Of a stretch of 64,000 nucleotides of DNA, positions 54,561 through 64,000 are shown piece after piece (positions within the stretch are counted from its first letter, which is position 1; every line of letters starts with the position of its first letter). The translations under genes and the position numbers were made by a program. A model generated the notes under the pieces. It had not been told where the DNA came from, made no database searches, and worked only from the letters and a program-made list of their open reading frames with translations. Origin of the DNA: Lithodes maja (lineage: Eukaryota; Arthropoda; Malacostraca; Decapoda; Lithodidae); contig JBAKBP010010416.1 of assembly GCA_037953745.1 (NCBI GenBank), positions 1-64,000 on the forward strand. The letters run 5' to 3'.

Positions 54561-55405
54561 TTCTCAACTCTCTGGCTAAAGCTTTCTTGTAACTCTCAAA
54601 CTAAATATTTCTGTGCTGTTTATCTCTCCCCTAATTCTACTGACTATCCAAAATTCTTTGACTATCTAAATTCTAAAGGGGAACGCATTCTATCCATCTC
54701 TCCCTTCGCAGAAGTCTCCATCTTAGGAGATTTCAACGTTCATCACCGCCAATGGCTCTCCTCTCATACTTCTGACCAACCTGGTGAACAAGACTACGTC
54801 TTTTCAATCCTAAATGACCTAGAGCTGGTGGTTCAACAGTATCCCGGATCAACCCGTATCCCGGATCACTTCGGAGATCGGCCGAACATGCTTGACTTGT
54901 TTCTAACTTCTAACCCTTCTTCTTATACTGTCAATCTTTTCTCTCCTTTGGGCTCCTCCAACCATAAACTTATCTCTGTCACCTGTCCTATCTCTCCAAT
55001 ACGGACACGCAATCCTCGCAACCGGCGGCGCTTGTGGCACTTAGTCGCTGCCGACTGGGAGGCTCTTCGCAGTACTTCTTTGATTTCCCATGGAATTACT
55101 TTTGCTTCCGTGACCAGGGACCCTCTGAGAGTGCTGAACGCATTACCGAGGTAATCCTTTCGATTATGGTAGCATACATTCCATTTTCTTTCTCTCAGAC
55201 TAATGCAAAACAATCTTGGTTTACTCACGCTTTTTCTACTGCTGGCTTGCAGCAAGGAGGAAGCATTCAAACGATACTGACGCATTAAAACTCAAGAATC
55301 TCAATCTTCCTATGTTTCTGCCCAGAATCAAGCCAAATCTGTTCTTCGACTTGCCAAGCACACTTTCATCATTAATAAATGCACTGAACTTTCCAACTCT
55401 AGCTC

Positions 55406-55710
55406 TGTCCTGGAGTGGCGGCGTCTACGCCGTGGGACCACCTCCCGAACCTGCCGACCATGGATGGCTGCCGACCCTCCTGGCCGGGGACAAGATCACC
55501 GACCAGTGGAGGACAGCCGGCTGCCGACCGTGTGGAGCAGTGTCAGGGAGCCAAACTGTCATAACAATCCCCTGCCCCCTCTCTGGGGGCACGAGCACGA
55601 GTCCTTGGAGTGGCTTCGGTCTCGCCGGTCGCGATCGTGGCCATGGCCTTCCTTAAGGACTCGGGGCTGTTCGGCCAGGCAGCTTAGGGAACAACAACAA
55701 CAACAACAAC
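55406..55710 (+). mobile_element. Retroposed sequence with (CAA)n tail and 11-bp target duplication
   Basis: GC-rich 280-bp body (TGTCCTGGAGTGGCGGCG...) ending in (ACA)n. AACTCTAGCTC is found both at 55395-55405 and at 55711-55721, while LINE copy 1 has it once. No convincing pol III A/B boxes are seen, so it may be a SINE of other origin or a 5'-truncated LINE. Confidence 0.78.
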
Positions 55711-56040
55711 AACTCTAGCTCCTCCCAGGCTTTCTGGCATCTAGACAAAGATCTCTCCAACAATTTTACTTCCTCGGTTTTCCCTTCCCTTTTCCACTCT
55801 GATGGCACAAGCATCACTTCTTCCTCCGACAAAGCTGAACTCTTTGCACAAACTTTTGTAAGAAACTCCACCTTGGATGATTCCTGTTCTATTCCTCCCT
55901 CTCCACCCCCCTCTCTCCTACTTATGCCTAATATCCTAATCTCTTCTAAAGATGCACTTTCTACCCTCTCTGGGCTTAATACTAAGAAGGCGTACGGTCC
56001 GGACGGTGTTCCTCCTGTTGTACTCAAAAACTGTTCTTAA

Positions 56041-56924
56041 GGGGACCGACCGGTTAATTTAGGCTTAAAAAACTCGAAATCCTGAAAATACCAATAGGTG
56101 TTTACTCAACAAGAGTCAACATCCCTTCATAAGCCAGTGAAATGTTATTAGTGAAAACCCATTGGAAATAGTTTTTTTTTTATGTTTTCCAAACTTTTCC
56201 TGTAATTCTAAAAACGTTATATAGCGAACTTTGAAATTAACATGCTCAGTAACTACTGGTCGTACAAGGAGCATACCTATATAAATTGAAAGAGCGTAAG
56301 CTACTCTACAACCTCCCATACGCTTTATCTTCTACTTTGCCATGTTCCTGCGTAAAATATTGTAAATCTAAAAAACAAAAGTAAAAATGTTCACCTAATT
56401 ACCTTAGACTTTCACCTGTTTTTCTCAGAACCTATATTGCCGCACTATCGGATGTTATTCTACAGTTATTATTGGACCTATAGGAATGGTGTATATACCA
56501 TTGGAAAGGTAATTAAAAACACTAAAAGGCCTATCAAGCCAATTTACTCTAGTAATTTAATTTCTTTCACAATATGTCGTCAAAGTTGTAATTTTCTATA
56601 AATATATTCGCCTGAATCCGTAATCACCTAAATCGAACAAATACACAAAATATATAATTTTTTTTTTATAGAAACTACAGATACACCTTTTGTGAGTTGT
56701 TTGATCACATAAAACATGTGCTATGGGGATTTCTGTAGGAGTTTATCATTTTCTGCAGTGCTATGACTTTCAACGTTTTTTTTACCTAAATTGCAAGAAA
56801 AAAGCAAAAAAATAAATAAAATAAAAATTATTTTGATCTAGTTTTATGGTCATATACACCTGTGCCAAATTTCATTTAAATTGAAAGTAAGACCTGGAAG
56901 TTTGTAATTAACCGGTCGGTCCCC
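56041..56924. mobile_element. 884-bp non-autonomous TTAA transposon with 19-bp perfect TIRs
   Basis: GGGGACCGACCGGTTAATT at 56041-56059 is exactly inverted at 56906-56924. TTAA precedes it and GTAA follows it. Removing the element plus one 4-bp copy restores the length of the LINE relative to copy 1. The AT-rich interior has no transposase. The target type fits piggyBac or Kolobok relatives. Confidence 0.88.
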
Positions 56925-58455
56925 GTAAGTGCTGACTCCCTGCCTTGGCAAACTCTTTCGTCTCTGTCTCTCCTCTAACGTCTTCCCTTCTTGCTGGAAG
57001 TTTGCTCCCATTCAACCTGTCCCAATGAAGGGTGACCGTTCTCAACCCTCAAACTATCATCCAATTGCTCTCATATCTTGTATCTCTAAAGTTTTTAAAA
57101 CTATTCTTGCTTTCAAATTTCTTAAGCATTTCTCTTCCCATAATCTACTCTCAGATCGCCAGTATGGCTTCCTTAAGGGCCGCTCTACTGGCAATCTTCT
57201 TTCATATCTTACTAACTCTTGGTCATCCTCCTTTCGGGACTTCGGTGAGACCTTTTTTATTGCGATAGACATATCGAAGGCCTTTGATAGAGTCTGGCAC
57301 AAATCTTTAATTACTAAACAACCCTCCTTCTGTTTGTGTCCCTCCACCTATGCCTTTGTCTCTAATTTCCTTTCCGGCCGTTCCATAGCTGCGGTTGTGG
57401 ACGGCCATCGCTCACTTCCTCATCCTATCAACTCCGGTTCTCCCCAGGGCTCTGTCCTATCTCCCATTCTCTTTCTAATTTTCATAAATGATCTTCTCAA
57501 CTGTACCTTCAGTCCCATCCATTCATACGCAGAGGACGACTCTACCTTACACTACTCAATTAGTTTTCCAGAACGCCCCAGCCAGCAATCCCTCAAAAAC
57601 AAACGTAATGAAGCCATACAACTCTTATCTTCTGATTGAACAATTATTTCCAATTGGGGCAGTGAAAACCTTGTTGCCTTTAATGCTTCCAAAACCCAAT
57701 TTCTCCATCTATCTACCCGTCCGGAACTCCCAGAGGACTATCCCGTATCTTTCAACAAAAAAAAAATCAATCATTCATCTTCTTCCAATTTTCTTGGTGT
57801 CTCTTTTTCTTCTGCTCTCACTTGGAAGGACCATATTACCAGTCTTGCTAAGGCAGCCTCCAAAAATCTGGGTGTGCTCAATCACCTCAATTTGTTTTTA
57901 CCCCTGCACAGCTTCTTGCTCTGTACAGGGGCACAGTGCGTCTTTGTAATGCGTATTGTTCACATGTGTGGGGTGGATACTCTCACACAGCACTCTTAGA
58001 CAAAGTAGAAAGGAAGGCATTTTGTATCATTAACTCCCGTCCACTCACCAACTCTCTGCAATCTCTCTCTCTTCGTCACAATGTTGCATCTCTCTCGCTA
58101 TTCTATCGCTACTACAATAATCAGTGTTCCTCAGAGCTCTCCCAGTGTATACCACCTCCTCTACGTAGGGTACATGGTATCCGTCTTGCAAAACAATCCC
58201 ACCCCTACTCTGTTCAACTCTCCAACCCAAGAGTGAAATGTTACTCTCATTCTTTCTTCTATTCAGCAGCTGAGCTCTGGAACTCTCTCCCAGAATCAGT
58301 GTTTCCTCCTTCCTATGACTTAACTTGCTTCAAACTCCGTGTGTCCAGACATTTTGGCTCGAACGTCCCTTGATTTTGGCCCTGTCACTCTTTCAACTCT
58401 GGGGGAGGCACATGTTACAGGCAGTTCTGCCTTTTGTTTCCCTCACTCACATAGA

Positions 58456-58789
58456 AACAAAAATAATAATAATGTAATACACAGCTACTAAGCAATCCAA
58501 AATACCCTTAAAAAGGCTGATTGGAACTTTTGAATATTATGGATATTATGAAGTTTAACTTAAATCAATGAATTCAATTATATTCTTCAATATTTAATTA
58601 CTTTGTAACATCTCACGGTATCGTGGGTGACTGGTGATAACTGGCAACTGGTAATTTGTTTCCGACTTGAACGTGTGCCGTATTGGACACGACTCACACT
58701 TTAAAGTCAGTACAAATAGGTTATCCTAAACTGAACAAGATACGGAGATACACTTAGACTATCAGGCTAAGTGAGGTACCTTTATTAGT
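58456..58789. other. Unassigned spacer
   Basis: No feature recognised. Confidence 0.35.
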
Positions 58790-58930
58790 CTCGTGGCAAG
58801 GTGTCTGCCTCGTAACCCAAGAGTCCCTGGTTCAATTCCCGCTCTGGGTGCAGATTTTCTGAGGCTATTTTCAGTATCTAACGTAGTTTAGGTGTGTTGG
58901 TAAAATTGTCAAGATGGTTGAAAGTAAGAT
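58790..58930 (+). repeat. tRNA-derived SINE candidate
   Basis: GTGGCAAGGTGTCTGCCTCG, TAACCCAAGAGTCCC, and a B box GGTTCAATTCC (58830-58840) reproduce the D, anticodon and T arms of a tRNA with a CGT-type anticodon region (threonine-like). The acceptor stem is imperfect, and unrelated sequence follows, as in a SINE. Confidence 0.55.
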
Positions 58931-59025
58931 CGGAGCTCCATAACCCTCCTTACGGGCATGGTGTAAAAACCAAATCCTACAACACGAGTTTCAGTTTCAA
59001 CCTCTCACTCTCAGCTCGACTCTTA

Positions 59026-59238
59026 ACTCTTTCTGTACCAGCGACGTCTATTATATTTTATCCTACCAATATTTAGACAATTTTATGCAGCTTAGGATAA
59101 ATCTGTGGTAGTTAAAAGGCTTGATTGAGATAGTTTGAAACCTTAAAATTGCTAGGGATCCTTCCTAAATTGAATACAATTGATCAGTATTAACCAGAAT
59201 AAATACAAAATAACGTCGCCGGTACAGAAGGGGCTAAG
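59026..59238. mobile_element. Family B MITE, complete copy
   Basis: Left TTAACTCTTTCTGTACCAGC + GACGTC. The right end is GACGTT-type ACGTCGCCGGTACAGAAGG + GGCTAA. The interior has the paired TGCAGCTTAGGATAAATC and CTTCCTAAATTGAATACAA blocks. Confidence 0.8.
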
Positions 59239-59324
59239 TTACCGACTACCTTGACGCGGTTCACACCAAATGATCGAAATCCAATCAGTAAGCTGCAAGC
59301 CTAACGTTAGTTTAATCCTTTGTC

Positions 59325-59592
59325 TTAAGGGGAGGCAGACCGTTTTTCTGGACCCCCTTCTAGTAATGTTTAATGTTAACACCTTTCGCCCCATTTCGTT
59401 GTCAATTTTAACACCTTTTGTGCCATTTAGGTGTCGATTATTTCCTGGCAAGCGTTAGCGAGCCTGCAATTTTAAGAGGAACCGGCCTTCGGTCTGGACA
59501 TTTTTCTACCGAAAAATGTACAAGTTTATCTTGAAGGGGGTCTAGGGGGTGATTGTCTAAGCTTGATGGAGGTCTAGGGAGGAAACTAAAAA
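59325..59592 (+). mobile_element. Family A MITE, copy 15, internally shortened
   Basis: TTAAGGGGAGGCAGACCG start. The TTTAGCCCC block is shortened. It ends GTCTAGGGAGGAAACTAAAA without a terminal TTAA. Confidence 0.82.
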
Positions 59593-60550
59593 TAATATAA
59601 GAATAAATGAATTAATAGACCAAACAAACGGCCAGCAGCAAACTTAAGCAGCTCCTTTCTACTCTTCATATAATCGTCTGTAGGCAGCCTAGGCATGTAT
59701 AATCATATAGCCTAAGTATTTGTGGACAGTGAATGTCGTGTCGATACGAAATTTCAGAAAAAATGTGTGGTGACTTCCGTTTGATTTCTAAAAATCTTTT
59801 CGAACGAATATGTCTGGTGTCGGGAATAGGGTAATGATCCCGACAGGTTTTGGTCCAATTGGACATTTGAATTTGGCGGTATCGTATCGCTTGTACGATT
59901 TCGGCTGGTTCTTTGTGTATTGTAGTTTATTCTTAAGTTAGGTTAAATATTAACTGTAATGTATAAATATCTACATCAGCTCTAGATGTATTATGAAACC
60001 AAGTTATGGGTTATAATTATTATGAGCCGGCAGCCATATGTAATTTCGCGAAGCGATCGGACGCCGGCCCTTCAGTCTCTCAATCAACACCATACAGTCA
60101 ACATCTCCTCCCCCGGCTCTGACTCAACCCACAGTTCACCATGTGCTACAAATACTAATATATAACAACAGTCCTACATCACCAGTCCTCTAAGCTAAGT
60201 TCATTGTATCGATATTGTATTATGTGAACATTCCTACATGTCATGCAATTGAACTAGCCGTGTGTGGGGGACTGGATTACACCCATCGACGAATACCTCG
60301 TTGGTAATTATATTATATAACTATTTGTTGGGATATATCATGTACCAGTGATGAAATTTAACCTTATCTAAATTCCCGACAATAAAATATCAGTCTGTAA
60401 TAGTTCACCGGGATTGTATTAGGAAGCAGCAGTAAACATTATATTGGCTCACCAAATTTACAAATTATTTGTAACGTTTGTCAACTTATGCTTACTCAGC
60501 CTTTAATCTATTATTGAGTCTCAACTATCAAGTAGCCTAAATATCACAAC
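59593..60550. other. Unassigned spacer
   Basis: Contains the short palindromic block GAGCCGGCAGCC ... GACGCCGGCCC at about 60025-60070. No gene supported. Confidence 0.35.
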
Positions 60551-60554
60551 TTAA

Positions 60555-60770
60555 GTCTGTCTTCATTGTTTCCTGGCTATCATTGGACAATATTATTCAG
60601 CTTAGGAAGGATCATATTTATTGGGAGTTAAAGGATGAATGGGTGAACCGAGCGGGGAAAGTGCGCTCGAACCCTTTGATTCGTGAAGGTCCTTCCCAAG
60701 CTGAACAATAACGTATGGTGTTAGCCACAATATTAAGAATAGCATATGGGTAATGAAGGAGTTAATAATC
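60555..60770. mobile_element. Family B-like MITE, diverged
   Basis: GGCTATCATTGGACAATATT, ATTCAGCTTAGGAAGGATC, then the mirrored GAAGGTCCTTCCCAAGCTG, AACAATAACG and GAGTTAAT. Confidence 0.65.
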
Positions 60771-61074
60771 AAATAATTATTAAATTGGCTACTGAATCTG
60801 AATATTAGGTTAACATGATCATTATCTTTCTCGTATAATCAGTTGTATCCAATCAATAGGAGAGATTGTAGGCACCAATCGAGCAGGGTAGTACGCAGGG
60901 GAGGTCACATAGGTATATGTGATAAGGAGTTGGTCGAAGTTCTGTTTCATTTGCCTGCCTTCCTCCACTGTACAGAGAGTAATCCAGCTAACTCTCACAA
61001 ACACCTTCTCCTATTCATTACACAACACTTTACAAGCACACCACATTTATTTCCAATGCATCTAAATTACCTAT
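60771..61074. other. Unassigned spacer
   Basis: No feature recognised. Confidence 0.35.
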
Positions 61075-61170
61075 AACCTAACTTGATTTTGGCTCTCTCT
61101 CACTCCATCAACCTTGCTGGGGGACACTTGTTACAGGCAGCTTTACCATTTGTCTCCTTCATACACATAG
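61075..61170 (+). mobile_element. Jockey-type LINE 3' end fragment
   Basis: TTGATTTTGGCTCTCTCTCACTC, GGGGGACACTTGTTACAGGCAG and TTTGTCTCCTTCATACACATAG match the 3' UTR at 17155-17235. Confidence 0.75.
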
Positions 61171-61750
61171 ACAAAATACAGTATACTTGCTTAATAAAGC
61201 TATAAGATGAACGTGAGAATTCATTTACCAATTTGGTTAACATATTTTCAAGAAATAATGAGTAGATGTGTTCATTTCTTTTATATACAGTATATATGTA
61301 TCTGTTTACTGTTTTGTTTTGCTTTATTTATATACAATACTAGTACTAAATTATGTAATCACATTTGATTAATTAGGTAGATTACTGTATTTAAATATAA
61401 TACAAAATAATATTACCGGTAGCCATCATACTGTTTGCAATATTGAACATGAATCATGCATGCTCCGTAAAATAGGCTAGTTAGGTTATTTAGGTTAGGT
61501 AATTAGTTTAAATTATAATAGTCATGAGTGCTATATTGTTATGGAAAGTTTAGTTGCAGTAAACCTAAGTACTACTGTAACTGTTATCATTTTGATGGAG
61601 TGAGAACATTCTAGGAAAGCAACGTTGAAACAGCATTTTGTTTTTGTTATGAAGATATTTTTGTCCAAAGAATCTTTAGGAAACTATACAGATTAGGTCC
61701 TATAATTTGTGTAACTATCTTTATAATGTTCATGTTGTTGGTACTTTTTG
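61171..61750. other. Unassigned AT-rich spacer
   Basis: No gene. TATATACAGTATATATG at about 61283. Confidence 0.35.
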
Positions 61751-61946
61751 TTTTTGTTTTGTCTTATGTGTATGCAGGAGACAAAAGGGAGGTTGCCTGT
61801 AACAAGTGTCTCCCTCAAAGCCAAAAGAGTGACAAGAGAGCCAAATTCAAGGGACGTCGGGGTCAAAATGTCTGGACACACTTGGTTTACAACAGCTTAA
61901 TTCATAGGATGAAGGAAAGCCTGATTGAGGGAGAGAGATCCAGAGT

Positions 61947-62255
61947 TCACTTTTGAGTAAAAGAAAGACTGAAAAAATGCATTGATTCTTGGATTAGAGA
62001 GCTGGACTTGAGAATAGGAGTGGGACTGTGTTGAAAGGCAGGTGCCCCGCACTCACTATAAGGAAGTGGGTATGCACTGAGAGAGTTCTGAAGAACACTG
62101 ATTGTTGTAATAGAGATAGAAGAGTAAAAGAGATGCAACACTGCGGTGTGTAGAAGAGATTGTAGGGAACTAATAAGAGGAAGGGAGTTGCTGAGGCAAA
62201 ATGCTTTTGACTCTACCCTTTCAAGAAGTGCGGTCTGGGTGGAACCTCCCCACAC
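61947..62255 (-). pseudogene. Jockey-type LINE ORF2 C-terminus
   Basis: Reads VWGGSTQTALLERVESKAFCL then SLPLISSLQSL, corresponding to VWGGSSHTELLDKVGRKAF of copy 1. Downstream of it, 61755-61880 is the inverted 3' UTR. Confidence 0.75.
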
Positions 62256-62384
62256 ACATGAACAATATTTGGTACATGGGTGCAGTGTGTCCTTATACAG
62301 AGCAAAAAGCTGTGTCGGGGTTTATTTATTAGCACAAAGGATATGTCTACGTTCACAATTTGGGGTTTTGACAAGAGGAACGGG

Positions 62385-62687
62385 TTAAGAATTTCTTTGA
62401 TAAAAATAAAAAGCACCTCCATTTCTATTAATTCGGTTTTTCTCAAACATTACATAACCGGGAGGTGAATATTCTGCTAAAAAGTCTCTGTCTTCTGTAT
62501 TGAGCCAAGATTCGGTTATGCCAATTATATCGTAATTTTCTGTAAACACTTGTTCCTCTAAATCTGAAGATTTATTGCGTATGCTATGAGCGTTAGCATA
62601 GAAAACCTTTAAAGTTGTGATTTTAGAACTCACGGAATGCTCTTTAATCAATTTTTTGGTTCTGGTTGGATTTACATTTACGTTCAT
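62385..62687 (-). pseudogene. CR1-like ORF2 N-terminus (endonuclease start) in the mosaic
   Basis: MNVNVNPTRTKKLIKEHSVSS, KVFYANAHSIRNKSSDLEEQV, YDIIGITESWLNTEDRDFLAEY. It ends with a frameshift, and the frame then runs past VDISFVLINK into Jockey sequence. Confidence 0.8.
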
Positions 62688-62739
62688 GGCTGTCTTTGGT
62701 CCTCATTCCTGGCGGTCCTCGGTTGACTCTGTTTCTTTT

Positions 62740-63240
62740 CTAAAAATCCTTTACTGCGTCGTTTAGCAAGCGGCCAAACCTTGCTGCTCTCACCAGGTTC
62801 AGATGTACTTCATCCTTCGAAAACAGATGATCTTCATGGTAGAAGGCATCCCAGGTATAGATGAATCCGATGTCCTCCTCCTTGCACAGGTTAGCAAGCC
62901 GACTATTAATGCTGGTGGCTATGTTGCAGAACCGGCTCTCTACTCCGATCCTTTGGAAAATTCCTGATATTAAGAATCTGCAAGACTTTTCCTTATAAGA
63001 CTTTATCAGCTTCCGGTACTTGAGCATAAGGTTTTTGATCGGGTCTGCTGCATGTCATTGGATCCAACGTGGATGATGTATGCTGTGGTTGGCGGGGCTA
63101 GTGTGGACACTTCGTTGATTGCAGCAACAACGTCGTCCACACCACCACCCGGGATACAGAAACGCTTCCTGGTCCCAGGTGCCCTGGTGCAGAACTCTGT
63201 GAGTTGGCCACGAACCATTGAGTCTCCAACCAGCTAAATT
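62740..63240 (-). pseudogene. CR1-like ORF1 esterase domain with one frameshift
   Basis: Begins with a GDS motif in LVGDSMVRGQLTEFC, then RFCIPGGGVDDVVAAI, IIHVGSNDMQQTRSKTL, a frame change at about 63025, YRKLIKSYKEKS, GVESRFCNIATSINSRL and DEVHLNLVRAARFGRLL. GDS, GxND and DxxH are the three active-site blocks of SGNH esterases. This is the most complete ORF1 in the window. Confidence 0.78.
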
Positions 63241-63289
63241 TCTTCCTTTTCCTCTTCGTCGTCTGAGTCTCCTAAATTATTGAAACGGT

Positions 63290-64000
63290 TGTGGCACTCT
63301 GTGATGGGGATGGAGAGAGGGGGGTGGAGAGGGAGGAATTGCACCGGAATCATCCAAGGTTGAGTTTCTAACGAAAGTTTGAGTGATATTTCAGCTTTGT
63401 AGAGGAAGAAGTGATGGTTTTGCCATCAGAGTGGAAAAAGGGAGGTAAAGACGAGGAAGAGAAATTGTTGGAGAGGTTTTTGGCTAGATGCCAGAAAGCT
63501 TGGGAAGAGCTAGAGTTGGATAGTTCAGTGCGTTTATTATTTATGAAAGAGTGTTTGACAAGCCGAAGAACAGATTTGGCTTGATTCCGGGCAGAAACAT
63601 AGGAAGAATGAGATTCTTAAGTTTTAAGGCGTCGGTAGCATTTGAATGCTTCCTCCTTATTGCGGACAGCAGTAGAACAAGCATTAGTAAACCAAGATTT
63701 GTTTGCATTATTCTGAGAGAAAGAAAATAGAATGTATGCCTCCATTTCCGATAGGATTATCTCTGTAATGCGTTCAGCACTCTCCGAGGGTCCCCTGCCA
63801 CAGAAGCAAAAATTATTCCATGGGAATTCAAAGAAGTACTGACCAGTTGGCAGCGCCAAAGTGCCACAAGCGCCGCCGGCTGGGAGGATTGGTTGGCCGT
63901 ACTGGAGAGATAGGAGAGGTGGCAGAGTTATTTTATGGTCGGAGGAGCCCAAAGGAGAAACAAAAATCGACAGTATAAGCAGAAGGGTTAGAAGGTAGAT
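63290..64000 (-). pseudogene. Jockey-type LINE ORF2, endonuclease end to start of RT
   Basis: Minus-strand matches to copy 1: SPLGSSDHKITLPPL, WNNFCFCGRGPSESAERITE, then SSFFLSFPLLF-like low-complexity and a stretch of SIPPSPPPSL before the switch at about 63297. It is frameshifted, and the 5' part lies beyond the window. Confidence 0.75.

Larger units (their letters stand above)
54085..58373 (+). pseudogene. LINE ORF2 (endonuclease + RT), interrupted and frameshifted
   Basis: Endonuclease start INFCNICGLSSNFHSVEYHL and LLFLTETQVS. After MITE C it continues with ILGDFNVHHRQWLSS and DLFLTSNPSS. The RT resumes on both sides of the 884-bp element: KKAYGPDGVPPVVLKN, then LTPCLGKLFRLCLSS, DRQYGFLKGRSTG, IAIDISKAFDRVWH, GSVLSPILF. 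The catalytic box reads YAEDD because of a 3-nt gain. After a stop at 57639 and a frameshift near 57890, the C-terminus is open (57936-58373) through CSHVWGGYSH, RVHGIRLAKQSHP and WNSLPESVFPPSYDL. The copy is inactive. Confidence 0.85.
53970..58455 (+). mobile_element. Jockey-superfamily LINE, copy 2, with three nested insertions
   Basis: The same family as 14795-17245 but extending further 5' into the endonuclease. It is split by MITE C (54326-54560), a retroposed sequence (55406-55710) and an 884-bp TTAA element (56041-56924). The 3' UTR ends near GTTTCCCTCACTCACATAG (58435-58455). Confidence 0.87.
61755..64000 (-). mobile_element. Mosaic LINE: Jockey 5' part / CR1-like segment / Jockey 3' part (continues past the window)
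   Basis: On the minus strand, 64000 to about 63297 matches Jockey copy 1 from 14900 to about 15585. From about 63297 to about 62310 it is CR1-like (ORF1 esterase and ORF2 endonuclease start). From about 62310 to 61755 it is again Jockey, resuming at the equivalent of about 16685 of copy 1 and ending in the Jockey 3' UTR. The CR1 piece therefore replaces about 1.1 kb of Jockey RT. Confidence 0.82.

Noticed and set aside
58790..58865. Functional tRNA gene
   Set aside because: T and anticodon arms look tRNA-like, but the acceptor stem does not close and the 3' flank lacks a T-run; better as a SINE head.

Overview
This window is eukaryotic, repeat-dominated intergenic DNA. Most of it can be assigned to mobile elements, minisatellites or microsatellites, and no convincing single-copy host gene is visible. 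The mix of CR1-like, RTE-like and Jockey-superfamily LINEs, a Ty3/Gypsy element, many TTAA-flanked MITEs and very dense (TA)n, (GA)n and 14-52 bp tandem arrays suggests an invertebrate, most likely an arthropod and plausibly a decapod crustacean. The organism assignment is inference from repeat style only.

Layout. 1-860: microsatellites. 859-2935: a DNA transposon with about 40-bp terminal inverted repeats, long subterminal arrays of a degenerate 10-mer, a TATA box and a first exon coding for the start of a MADF/Myb-like protein. 3003-3899: MITEs and GA repeats. 3900-5856: unassigned, older repeat DNA. 5857-14057: a complete-ended LTR retrotransposon (1855-bp LTRs, CCAT target duplication) with one 1268-aa gag-pol frame. 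Its remnant order, protease then integrase tail then RT then RNase H, points to the Gmr1 group, but the RT active site and integrase core are deleted. 14373-17245: MITE, (TA)n and a decayed Jockey-type LINE. 17949-21737: a chimeric LINE in which a CR1-like 5' half is joined in frame to an RTE-like 3' half. 21738-23787: minisatellite, a restriction-like-endonuclease LINE tail and a MITE. 23800-39763: a minisatellite field (units of 14, 22, 29, 45, 51/52, 17, 39 and 45 bp) interspersed with two MITE families (here A and B), a perfect 76-bp-arm hairpin, SINE-like heads and LINE 3' fragments. 39764-43340: a nearly intact RTE-type LINE with a 978-aa ORF. 44842-50290: a CR1-like LINE split inside its endonuclease SDH motif by a solo LTR of the Gmr1-like family. 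52420-52838: another TTAA MITE. 53970-58455: a second Jockey-type LINE interrupted by three separate insertions. 58790-60770: SINE head and MITEs. 61755-64000: a minus-strand mosaic, Jockey / CR1 / Jockey.

The elements interact mainly as genomic parasites. TTAA MITEs nest in other MITEs, in LINE ORFs and at the ends of minisatellites. A solo LTR dates later than the LINE it splits. Two different mosaics use the same CR1-like 5' segment. Many long open frames in the minisatellites exist only because the unit length is a multiple of three, or because all frames lack stops; they are not reported as genes.
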